NCBI GenBank assembly: GCA_012031335.1
Contig: JAAUTT010000306.1
Location: 1 to 6,067 of the forward strand
Source of the DNA: Bacteroidales bacterium
GTDB lineage: Bacteria; Bacteroidota; Bacteroidia; Bacteroidales; JAAUTT01
DNA: 6,067 nt
Direction: 5' to 3'
A program made the translations under genes and the position numbers. The notes beneath the pieces were generated by a model. The model was not told where the DNA came from and ran no database searches. It worked only from the letters and a program-made list of their open reading frames with translations. Below, piece after piece: positions 1 to 5,618 of this stretch (position 1 is its first letter; each line of letters starts with the position of its first letter).

Positions 1-708
1 GAATATTACCGGATCAACGGTTCTGTTAATCTCCAGCTTTACTACCTTATGTTCAGTTTTTACCTTTCCCCATAGATCCGTTTTCACTAAAAATGGATAA
101 AGGATACCTGTTTTTGTTTTGCGGTAATCGTGGTAAGTACTGGTTACAATTTTGGTTTCCCCTTTATATTCTATCGGGATTGTCATTTTTATGGGCAGAG
201 AGGTGGAGGCGTCGAAATAATAAAAAGCAGTGTAATTATCATCTACAGTTACTTTTATTTTATACATATCTGTGCTTTCATTATTTTCTTTACCAACCAG
301 TTCGGCTTTATAGCCTTTTTCGGCCCAATTCCAAAATGGTTTGGATGTGTATATGTAAATCCTGCATGATTTGTATTGCTCTTCGGGCATGACGTTTGGC
401 TTATCATTCGTATTCCCGTAGATAAACCACCCCGATTTCTCGGTATAGCAATTTATATATTTTTGCCCTGTAATTTCGGTAATGCTTTTACAACCTTTCC
501 CGTTTTGAACAACCGTGGTGCAGGGTGATTGCTTTTCATTATCGGAAATAATTGTCTCCACATATATCGATTTTATTTTCGCAATATTTTCGTCACCACC
601 AATGGCTACGGCATATTTCTGAAGCACTTCGCTGAGTGTTTGCGATTTTAAGGAACTGGTTGGTGCCAGTAACAATATCAGGGACATAAGGTAATTCCGG
701 AATTTCAT
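1..708 (-). CDS. LolA-like exported protein (outer-membrane lipoprotein-sorting-like), C-terminus cut by window edge
   Basis: An open frame of 236 codons runs from ATG at 708 to the left edge without a stop. The N-terminus (MKFRNYLMSLILLLAPTSS, then LKSQT) is a signal peptide with probable cleavage near residue 22, so the product should be periplasmic. The mature part begins with a helix ending in 'YAVAIGG', followed by long beta-strands containing 'YFDASTSLPIKM', 'YHDYRKTKTGILYPF' and 'LEINRTVDPVIF'. This order (IGG helix, 'D..T.LP', 'DY....G...P', 'N...D...F') is what I know from Bacteroidota proteins annotated as LolA-like, which have a half-barrel fold that binds lipid or lipoprotein acyl chains. 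Only a few residues should be missing. It lies 60 bases downstream of the large ORF with no obvious terminator between, so it is probably the last gene of that operon. The lipid-binding role is family inference; the actual cargo is unknown. Confidence 0.85.
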   Translation of the reverse strand, partial: MKFRNYLMSLILLLAPTSSLKSQTLSEVLQKYAVAIGGDENIAKIKSIYVETIISDNEKQSPCTTVVQNGKGCKSITEITGQKYINCYTEKSGWFIYGNTNDKPNVMPEEQYKSCRIYIYTSKPFWNWAEKGYKAELVGKENNESTDMYKIKVTVDDNYTAFYYFDASTSLPIKMTIPIEYKGETKIVTSTYHDYRKTKTGILYPFLVKTDLWGKVKTEHKVVKLEINRTVDPVIF

Positions 709-768
709 TTTATTGCTTTAATTGTATACCTAACTATTTAAAACTTTTTTTGCCAGATTTTTTGTTAT

Positions 769-2922
769 TCATTGTTTTTCTTTTTCGAATTTCAATAAAC
801 CAGATTGAATAGTAACCTTTTTTAGTCTGTCCTTCTGGAACGATCGTTCTATCAGGTATAAAATAAATTTGTCATTGGCGAAATAGCCGTTATAATCTGT
901 TAGGGTTCCTTCCGAATGGTAAAGGTAAATGGGTTTGGAGAAATAACCGCCTGGTCCTGTTTGCCTCATTGCAAGTACAACTTCGCCTAATAATTCCTGC
1001 GAATACAGACAGTACATCTTACCGCTACGGCCCTTTAGCAGGGTTAATGGTTTGTGGTTATTACCTGCCTCTATGTCCTGGCCGAAGTAAAAGGTATCTG
1101 TAACTTCAAATTTGGCATTCAGGGCAGTGCCGTAAATTGTGTTGGAAGCATTGCGGCTTTGTGCAAAAATATAGGCATTGGTTCCACTTGCTGCTATATA
1201 AGTTGCAAAATCGGATTCCGAACTTTTGACCGGGTCTACAATATCAAATTTTTCGGCAACCGGCTTAAGGTCCGTTCCCAGTAATTGTGCATAAATTTGC
1301 GATTTCTGATTGATGCAACCTGGTTTTTCTTTGATACTGGCATTGTAAACCACTAACAGGTTATTCCCAATTTTGTCGAATTGGAGAGAATTAATGTTAT
1401 AAACCATTTCCTGATAAGGGGCATCATTGCTACCACATTTCAAATCACGGGTTTTCAGCAAAATTACCGGTGTTTTGTTTAACTCGCCGTCAGGTCCCAT
1501 AAAAGAGGCATGCAGGGTGGTATTTGCAAACCAGAATACCGCAATTTGCTTATTATAACGGCAAACATAGAATTTGTCATAGCTTTTGTCATAATCGCCA
1601 GCTATAATGTTACGGCCATTTTTGGATAAACCAAGGTTTTCGTAAAGCTTTTTGAGGTCGTTTAGCTCTTTTTCCGTTAACCCGGGAACGATGCTTAAAT
1701 GAGCTGGCCTGTCTAAATGATTGGGACTAAATAAATACCCGGTATCACCAACCATTGTTGCTGATATTTCAGGGTTTTTCCGCGAACCTGTTTTTGCTGC
1801 AATGTCCTCAACCATAAGGAAAACTTCCTCTTCCTGTTTGGGGGGGTCTTTAATAGAACTTATTTGTTTTTCGGAGGGATTATAAAACAGCAACCCGTTG
1901 GAAGAGGTTAAAAAGAGGCTTTTGGAATTTTCGGGCAATCCTGTTAGCTCGGCAGAAGTTGCATTTACAACAGGTGGGAGTTTGCCAGGCGGCATTCTTT
2001 TATATTGTTCCCACCAGGCGGCAATTTTGGCTGCGGCATCCTTCCATAAGTTATTTTCTTCAGCAGGTGCATTTTTGGAGGGGGATCCAAGTTGAAGATT
2101 GGCAAAAGCCGTTTTTCCCGAGAGGTCTTCAATATATTTGCCCGCAATCTTTTTCAAGTTATAATATGCTTCGTCCTTCGAACGGTTTTTCTTTTCAGCC
2201 ATGTATTCTTCGGGGTTTCCTAGTACACGAACCAAAAAACCCAACCCGGCAGTAGACGTTATGCCAAGCTTAGGGATAAATTCGGCAAGTGGCTCAATAT
2301 CCTCCTTTCGCGGCGAGTGCATCAATTCTTCAAAATACGATTCAACAGCATTGTAACCATACGCAAAAGCAAAATAGCGAAGCTCTTCCCTGTCAGGTTT
2401 GTTGTAGAAAATACTCCTTATCCCATACGGTACCAGTTTTTGAAAATAGTTCTCCCTAACTGAAGGAATAATGCTTTTCTTCACTTTCCCGTTTTTTACT
2501 GCAAGAATAAAAGGGATGTTTGCAACAGGATGCCGGTAGAATGGCCCGGTTGAATAGGCATAATCACGAGCTGGGGTATTCTTTACCACCAAAACTTCGT
2601 CTTTAGGGTTAAATATATCAAAAGGTTTTTTTGGGGCAAGTGTTACATTTAGGGCCGAATCAATGATAAGCCCCAATTCATCTTCGTACAGGCCATACGG
2701 GTAGCTGTCGGATACTTTAACACTATTTCCTGAGGGCGTTTGATGCCCAAAAACATTGCTGCTTATCTGGTACTTTTTTAATTCCGGGATGCGGGTATTA
2801 AAATTCATGGCTTGTAAAAACTCATAATTTTGAATTTTCGACGAGGAATACTCATAGCCACTGGCAACAAAAATCCTGTCGGACGACTCAATACCGGGGA
2901 TTACACTTTCGCTTAACAGCAT
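769..2922 (-). CDS. Large probable beta-propeller protein; likely the C-terminal part of a frameshifted exported protein
   Basis: This ORF has 717 codons, ATG at 2922 and TGA at 769. I do not recognise a named family. The N-terminal third is mixed, with a helical stretch around residues 195-245. An aromatic helix 'AAWWEQYKRMPPGKLPP' lies near 300-320. From about residue 450 to the end, blade-like units recur every 50-63 residues, each with a hydrophobic strand: 'QIAVFWFAN' (~455), 'NNLLVVYNAS' (~518), 'TNAYIFAQS' (~577), 'GKMYCLYSQ' (~629) and 'DKFILYLIE' (~685). This suggests a beta-propeller. There is no signal peptide, which is odd between two exported neighbours. The frame stays open upstream of the ATG, without another ATG, back to the A-run inside the preceding gene, and it encodes protein-like sequence there. 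The ATG is therefore probably internal and the true N-terminus is that of the preceding ORF. If the ATG is used, the gap to the upstream stop is 17 bases. Confidence 0.85.
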   Translation of the reverse strand: MLLSESVIPGIESSDRIFVASGYEYSSSKIQNYEFLQAMNFNTRIPELKKYQISSNVFGHQTPSGNSVKVSDSYPYGLYEDELGLIIDSALNVTLAPKKPFDIFNPKDEVLVVKNTPARDYAYSTGPFYRHPVANIPFILAVKNGKVKKSIIPSVRENYFQKLVPYGIRSIFYNKPDREELRYFAFAYGYNAVESYFEELMHSPRKEDIEPLAEFIPKLGITSTAGLGFLVRVLGNPEEYMAEKKNRSKDEAYYNLKKIAGKYIEDLSGKTAFANLQLGSPSKNAPAEENNLWKDAAAKIAAWWEQYKRMPPGKLPPVVNATSAELTGLPENSKSLFLTSSNGLLFYNPSEKQISSIKDPPKQEEEVFLMVEDIAAKTGSRKNPEISATMVGDTGYLFSPNHLDRPAHLSIVPGLTEKELNDLKKLYENLGLSKNGRNIIAGDYDKSYDKFYVCRYNKQIAVFWFANTTLHASFMGPDGELNKTPVILLKTRDLKCGSNDAPYQEMVYNINSLQFDKIGNNLLVVYNASIKEKPGCINQKSQIYAQLLGTDLKPVAEKFDIVDPVKSSESDFATYIAASGTNAYIFAQSRNASNTIYGTALNAKFEVTDTFYFGQDIEAGNNHKPLTLLKGRSGKMYCLYSQELLGEVVLAMRQTGPGGYFSKPIYLYHSEGTLTDYNGYFANDKFILYLIERSFQKDRLKKVTIQSGLLKFEKEKQ

Positions 2923-2939
2923 TCTAAGAAAAGCTTTTC

Positions 2940-3854
2940 CTACTGGCTGATTAAAAAATTTTGGACAAGCCTTCGATTCGAAAATTTTTTTGTAGTGAGG
3001 TGCCCGCTGGCCAGTGCCGAATAAAGATAGGAGAACGCATGGTTGTATTGGCCTTGTTCGGTAAAATATTCGAAACTTAATAAATAACTATCTTCGGGCA
3101 TACAACTCATGGAAACATTATAAGGCACTTTAGACAGGTGATACCTCAAGCTGTCGATATTCCCGGCAAACGACATTGCATAAAAATACCTGAATTCCCC
3201 CATTTCCAGCAGTTTGCCAAGGGTTGTTTTCCCTATCTTGTTCTTATAGGTTTTTACCGAACTTTGCAGTTCTTTAACTATATCTTTGCCCCTATCTTTG
3301 CCCTGATAAGTTTTGAGCTGTTCGGTGAGATAGTAAAAAAATCTGAAGGTATCTTTTGCTTGTGATAAAAATTCGTAAGCGATGGCTTTAAGCTGCTTTT
3401 TGGGAATTTTGCCCGAAGGCAGCAGGTGGTAGAGCGAATCGGCAGCAAACAGTGTGCTTTTTTTGCTCGGATATTGCTCCATAACAAGCTTGTAAGCTTT
3501 ATTAAAATTGTCAAATCGTGAAATGATTTCGTTTATTTGACCTTGAACAGCTTTTAGCCCGGGGTCGTTTTTCATCATATGATATTCGGCTATGCCATTG
3601 GCTGCTTTGTTTAGGTAGTCCATGCTTTTTTCGCTGGCACCAAGGTTGGCCTTACAAACTCCTGCGAGGTAGTAATCTTTGGACTGTCCGGTTACTTTGG
3701 ACAAAAAATAGTCGAAATGCGTTACCGCTTTTTGGTATTCTTTATTGTTGAAATGGTTATAAGCCATCTCAAGCGTGTCGGCAATGGTTTGGGAATGAAG
3801 CCCACTGGAGGTTGTCCAGGCAAAAAGAATGATAAGGATGATAAGCTGTTTCAT
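2940..3854 (-). CDS. Exported helical-repeat (TPR-like) protein, probably the N-terminal part of the downstream ORF's product
   Basis: The ORF has 304 codons from ATG at 3854. An in-frame TTG two codons upstream (3860) gives a longer reading, but the ATG puts the lysine directly before the hydrophobic core (MKQLIILIILFAW) and is preferred. A signal peptide ends near 'GLHSQ', so the product is exported. The mature region is helical with TPR character: 'AYNHFNNKEYQKAVTHFDYF', 'YYLAGVCKANLGASEKSMDY' and a unit containing 'KNDPGLKAVQGQINEII'. Later come a charged helical region and a last pair of helices, 'YFTEQGQYNHAFSYLYSAL'. TPR domains usually mediate protein-protein contacts; no partner can be read from the sequence. 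The last 14 residues, after the A-run at 2985-2991, look unlike the repeat. The -1 frame continues it instead and joins the 717-codon ORF, so this gene is probably the 5' half of one larger gene (about 1028 residues). Confidence 0.85.
   Translation of the reverse strand: MKQLIILIILFAWTTSSGLHSQTIADTLEMAYNHFNNKEYQKAVTHFDYFLSKVTGQSKDYYLAGVCKANLGASEKSMDYLNKAANGIAEYHMMKNDPGLKAVQGQINEIISRFDNFNKAYKLVMEQYPSKKSTLFAADSLYHLLPSGKIPKKQLKAIAYEFLSQAKDTFRFFYYLTEQLKTYQGKDRGKDIVKELQSSVKTYKNKIGKTTLGKLLEMGEFRYFYAMSFAGNIDSLRYHLSKVPYNVSMSCMPEDSYLLSFEYFTEQGQYNHAFSYLYSALASGHLTTKKFSNRRLVQNFLISQ
2985..2991 (-). other. A-AAA-AAA slippery heptamer / frameshift point joining two ORFs
   Basis: On the minus strand, the codons ACA-AAA-AAA-TTT place seven A residues in the X-XXY-YYZ register of classical -1 frameshift sites. 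The zero frame stops at TAG (2942-2940) 14 codons later. A -1 shift here reads ATT-TTC-GAA and continues with no stop through 21 codons into the ORF starting at 2922. One additional A in the run would have the same effect. The -1 reading, 'IFESKACPKFFNQPVGKAFL', matches the spacing of the earlier repeat unit 'KNDPGLKAVQGQINEII' in the same protein. Whether this is recoding, mutation or a base-calling error cannot be told from the sequence. Confidence 0.6.
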
Positions 3855-4001
3855 TTTCAAATATTTCAGGGTTTGTGTCAGTAAGAAAACTATATACGGA
3901 CAATAGGTTTAATTATTTTCAAATTTTATTAGTTTTTTGCTCATTTTAGCTTTAATAAAATATTTAAAATACTTTATAAAAATCCACTTTTCGGTGCTGT
4001 T
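3855..4001. other. AT-rich leader region upstream of the TPR-like gene
   Basis: About 150 bases with very low GC and no protein-like frame. It must contain the leader, and probably the promoter, of the minus-strand operon. I do not find an exact TAnnTTTG box at a sensible distance. The nearest approximations are 'TATAGTTTT' about 50 bases before the start codon and a run ending in 'AAAATTTG' further upstream. Neither is good enough to call. Nothing else is visible. Confidence 0.4.
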
Positions 4002-4142
4002 TTATTTGTTTTGGTAAGACGTACCATATGCTTTTTGGAGGTAAAACAAAATCAGGGAAACTAAAATATTCAGGAAAGGATTAGGATTGGAATCATTGGG
4101 ATTATTTATGTAACTTGTATTATCCGTAAAAACCAAACGACC
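4002..4142 (-). pseudogene. Possible C-terminal remnant of an unidentified gene
   Basis: On the minus strand, a stretch of 46 codons ends at TAA (4002) and is preceded by TGA at 4143-4145, with no ATG. It reads as coherent protein: 'VFTDNTSYINNPND', then 'SNPNPFLNILVSLILFYLQK' and 'AYGTSYQNK'. It could be the tail of a gene whose 5' part was lost where the less AT-rich ORF-free island begins near 4140. I do not recognise the family. In AT-rich DNA 46 open codons can occur by chance, and the plus strand here also has short open pieces, so this is a weak call based on protein-like composition and on the boundary coinciding with the change in base composition. Confidence 0.25.
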
Positions 4143-4580
4143 TCACACCTTACTGCTGGCTCTCCTTGGAGTTGAAGGGTGACACTCCTTTTTAAACTTA
4201 TAGAACATATTAATACGGGTGGACGCAATCATTTTTGATAGAGCAAATCATGAACGATGGGCAGTTCCCTCTTCTTGAGTAGAAAATAGCGAAGCGGTTT
4301 CACAACCGAAGGAGGTAGCTTTAGGGTGAGGTAATTTAAAGATTATAAATTAAACGGGGTAGGTTAGGAAGGATGCATAAACATTGGCTACCTATAATAA
4401 TTTTTATTATTCGGGTAAGTCTGTGGTAACCTGCCGAAAGTTAGGAAAAGGCTCAGATATCTATATTCGCCCTGCTACTGGTAACAGGAAGTTTGAATGA
4501 GTTATTTTAAGAATTAGAGACTGGAAAGCCGCCTGACGAATTAACGTGCGAATATAAGAACGGTTTTGGTGTAACAAAAA
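4143..4580 (+). ncRNA. ORF-free hairpin-rich island; possible decayed group II intron or other structured RNA
   Basis: About 440 bases contain no convincing reading frame on either strand, yet parts (4141-4200 and 4261-4320) are near 47-48% GC, well above the flanking intergenic DNA. Several stems are visible. CGGTT 4295-4299 pairs with AACCG 4304-4308, inside an outer CCTCTTC/GAAGGAGG pairing. ATAATA 4394-4399 pairs with TATTAT 4405-4410, extended by CTACC and GGTAAG. CCTG 4471-4474 pairs with CAGG 4485-4488. AAAGCCG 4525-4531 pairs with CGGTTTT 4561-4567 and encloses ACG/CGT. The phrase 'CTGGAAAGCCG ... CGGTTT' resembles the base of group II intron domain V, and 'GGGTGACACTCC' resembles domain I stems. 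However, there is no GTGYG 5' end, no canonical domain V/VI and no maturase ORF. I see structure; the intron identity is only a hypothesis. Plus-strand orientation follows the resemblance. Confidence 0.3.
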
Positions 4581-4581
4581 C

Positions 4582-4752
4582 ATGAGAAAAAATGACATTT
4601 ATTGTAGATGATGATAATATGATGCAACATTTTTTGAATATTCATTTATTGGAAGAGAAGAGTATACAATAAAAACATTTTCTGATCCGGAAGACTGTTT
4701 GTCGGACCTGAATTCTAATCCCGAAATATTTATTTTAAATCAAACATGTTAA
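4582..4752 (+). pseudogene. Broken response-regulator receiver-domain fragment
   Basis: Two adjacent frames together spell the first half of a receiver domain. From ATG at 4592: 'MTFIVDDDNMMQHFLNIHLL', with the acidic cluster DDD that binds Mg2+ in receivers, ending at TAA after 'EEKSIQ'. A frame change near 4660 gives 'EYTIKTFSDPEDCLSDLN' followed by 'SNPEIFILNQTC' and TAA at 4750-4752. In intact receivers the strand 'IFIL' is followed by the phosphorylated Asp; here the codon is AAT (Asn). The remaining half of the domain and any output domain are missing. The first frame could also begin at ATG 4582 (MRK..) if one A of the run at 4587-4592 were absent. It is the only plus-strand coding remnant and follows directly after the structured island. 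Non-functional as written; the two-frame match to the family makes me fairly sure of its origin. Confidence 0.6.
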
Positions 4753-4766
4753 CTCCGATATGATAA

Positions 4767-4804
4767 CCCCCCACAGGACTTAAATAAAATATACCTGCGG
4801 AGGG
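4767..4804. other. Imperfect GC-rich hairpin between pseudogene and zinc-ribbon gene
   Basis: CCCCCCACAGG (4767-4777) can pair with CCTGCGGAGGG (4794-4804) in 9 of 11 positions around an AT-rich 16-base loop. It lies downstream of the minus-strand zinc-ribbon gene (extended stop at 4838) and could act as its terminator, but there is no clear T-run after it on the minus strand. Its G/C stem stands out against the AT-rich surroundings. Confidence 0.3.
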
Positions 4805-4834
4805 TGCCTAACTAATCAGTGTAAGGACCTAACC

Positions 4835-4844
4835 CGATTAATCG
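4835..4844. repeat. Perfect 10-base palindrome CGATTAATCG
   Basis: CGATTAATCG reads identically on both strands. It overlaps the last codons and stop of the frameshift-restored zinc-ribbon reading (FD-stop), so it may simply be coding sequence. A role as a protein-binding site is possible but unsupported. Confidence 0.3.
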
Positions 4845-4869
4845 AAAAGTTCGTTTAACCAGCTTTTTT
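4838..4869 (-). other. Out-of-frame conserved C-terminal tail of the zinc-ribbon protein (A-run frameshift)
   Basis: The A-run at 4864-4869 is followed in the zero frame by Ala-Gly-stop. In the -1 frame it continues AGC-TGG-TTA-AAC-GAA-CTT-TTC-GAT-TAA, giving 'KKKSWLNELFD' and a stop at 4838. As I know the family, many short TFIIB-type zinc-ribbon proteins end in a basic stretch followed by 'SFL.ELFDF', so this reading is very likely the original tail (88 residues in all). One more A in the run would restore it. Confidence 0.6.
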
Positions 4870-5103
4870 CTTGTACTTATAATAGTCGTGATTTCGATGA
4901 TCCTGATGTTTGTAATCACGACTATCATGCATTTGATTATGAGGATTGTAATTTGTCTGACCCATTGGCGATGCAGCCCGTTCTATTATTTTATCGAGTT
5001 CCCCCCGGTCGAGCCATACACCTCTGCATTTGGGACAATAATCAATTTCAATGCCCTGTCTGTCGGACATTACCAACGGTATATTACATGTGGGACAATC
5101 CAT
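4855..5103 (-). CDS. Short TFIIB-type zinc-ribbon protein (zf-TFIIB-like)
   Basis: 82 codons, ATG at 5103, TAA at 4855. Residues 1-45 form a zinc ribbon with two Cys pairs: C3-P-T-C6 and C23-P-K-C26. The hallmark 'EIDYCPKCRGVWLDRGELDK' lies at residues 19-38. This matches the zf-TFIIB-like family of small bacterial proteins, which bind one zinc; their cellular role is not established, and a DNA or protein contact role is usually assumed. The C-terminal half is a low-complexity tail rich in His, Asp, Tyr and Lys ('HDSRDYKHQDHRNHDYYKYK'), common in the family. As written the protein ends KKK-A-G, lacking the family's 'SFL.ELFDF' ending, which is present in the next frame. It is the only gene between the putative terminator of the upstream small exported protein and the gene-poor region, so it is probably its own transcript. 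I found no clear promoter box. Confidence 0.9.
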   Translation of the reverse strand: MDCPTCNIPLVMSDRQGIEIDYCPKCRGVWLDRGELDKIIERAASPMGQTNYNPHNQMHDSRDYKHQDHRNHDYYKYKKKAG

Positions 5104-5124
5104 AATTTTTGGTTTTAAAGTTTA

Positions 5125-5233
5125 ACAGTAAGTTTGCCTGAAAAAAGAGATTTAATAGTTTCTCATTCATTAATTTATAAGAACAGTGAATGAAATTGAG
5201 TTTATGACCATGCTTACTGTAATTATCAGGCAA
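5125..5233. repeat. Interlocked inverted repeats (A-B-A'-B' order) plus internal hairpin upstream of the zinc-ribbon gene
   Basis: ACAGTAAG (5125-5132) is the reverse complement of CTTACTGT (5213-5220), and TTGCCTGA (5134-5141) is the reverse complement of TCAGGCAA (5226-5233). The order A-B-A'-B' cannot form a single nested hairpin; it would give a pseudoknot in RNA or two alternative pairings. Between them, TCATTCA (5163-5169) pairs with TGAATGA (5187-5193). On the minus strand the block lies in the leader of the zinc-ribbon gene, just before its start at 5103. Confidence 0.4.
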
Positions 5234-5270
5234 TTTTTTATGTGGATAATTTCATGCAGCAAGGTAAGCC

Positions 5271-5293
5271 AACATCTTTAAAAATAAGATGTT
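5271..5293 (-). terminator. Hairpin after the small exported-protein gene, possible terminator
   Basis: AACATCTT (5271-5278) and AAGATGTT (5286-5293) form a perfect 8-bp stem with a 7-base AT loop. The stem begins 15 bases beyond the stop of the gene ending at 5309. The minus-strand sequence after the stem (GGCTTACC) has no U-run, so it is not a textbook intrinsic terminator. Confidence 0.4.
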
Positions 5294-5308
5294 AATAGGC
5301 GAATAGAA

Positions 5309-5614
5309 TTAAGATATATCCGGCGGGAGCCAGATAGAATAGTATAATTTTCGAGGAATTGAACTTGTAACCGGTACGTAGCTTTCTTTGGCAATCTGGA
5401 TCGCCGGAACTGGATTACATGGAATATCAACAAAAACTTCTTCGTCTAATGCATTTACACATGAATGTGATTTATTGCCTGTTTTGGAATCGGAAGTATT
5501 TTCAATATCACAATTAATCTGATGAAAATCCGGAACCATGTCATGTCCCATAAGCTGAGCCATGGCAAAGATGATCAGCACTGTTGCTGTTATGTTTCTT
5601 ATCATTTTCATCAT
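5309..5614 (-). CDS. Small exported Cys/His protein with 'IWLPPDIS' tail (metal-resistance-associated type)
   Basis: Up to 101 codons; candidate ATGs are at 5614, 5611 and 5605 (residues 1, 2 and 4). A hydrophobic segment at residues 8-22 (ITATVLIIFAMAQLM) is a signal peptide or membrane anchor. The mature part carries His24, His31, Cys35, His50, Cys52 and Cys66 and ends in 'SIWLPPDIS'. In my knowledge this closing motif ('IWQPPKIS'-like) occurs on small secreted Bacteroidota proteins, such as those called DUF6660, that lie beside heavy-metal (copper or cobalt-zinc-cadmium) efflux genes. No efflux gene is visible in this window, so metal binding is inference from the Cys/His content and this resemblance. 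The promoter at 5619-5649 ends so close to the first ATG that transcription would begin at about the first or second ATG. The start at 5605 (MIRNIT) or a leaderless start is therefore likely. Confidence 0.75.
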   Translation of the reverse strand: MMKMIRNITATVLIIFAMAQLMGHDMVPDFHQINCDIENTSDSKTGNKSHSCVNALDEEVFVDIPCNPVPAIQIAKESYVPVTSSIPRKLYYSIWLPPDIS

Positions 5615-5618
5615 AATT

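Noticed and set aside
93..392. Plus-strand frame of 99 residues
   Set aside because: Antisense to the LolA-like gene, whose frame has a signal peptide and family motifs; this one is Trp/Tyr/Phe-rich nonsense.
1959..2255. Plus-strand frames within the large ORF (also 1054-1284 and 1898-2095) and the minus-strand frame 1965-2147
   Set aside because: All overlap the 717-codon minus-strand ORF and show no motif, start context or protein-like composition.
2920..2945. GAAAAGCTTTTC palindrome after the slippery run, considered as a frameshift-stimulating hairpin
   Set aside because: It is a self-complementary 12-mer with no room for a loop and lies more than 40 bases from the heptamer, so it is unlikely to act as a stimulatory structure.
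3138..3365. Plus-strand frame of 75 residues, and minus-strand frame 3278-3514
   Set aside because: Shadows of the TPR-like gene in other frames.
3855..3860. TTG start at 3860 for the TPR-like gene
   Set aside because: The ATG two codons downstream gives a standard signal peptide; the TTG adds only Met-Lys.
4546..4550. GTGCG considered as a group II intron 5' end
   Set aside because: It lies at the far end of the island, inside the putative stem 4525-4567, and is not followed by intron-like domains.
4808..4834. Two RYYYAAC-like heptamers (GCCTAAC and ACCTAAC), considered as an integron attC site
   Set aside because: No matching GTTRRRY partner is found at a suitable distance and there is no integrase or cassette structure.
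4888..5118. Plus-strand frame antisense to the zinc-ribbon gene
   Set aside because: The opposite strand carries the unmistakable CPxC pairs and the GVWLDRGELDK motif; this frame has none.
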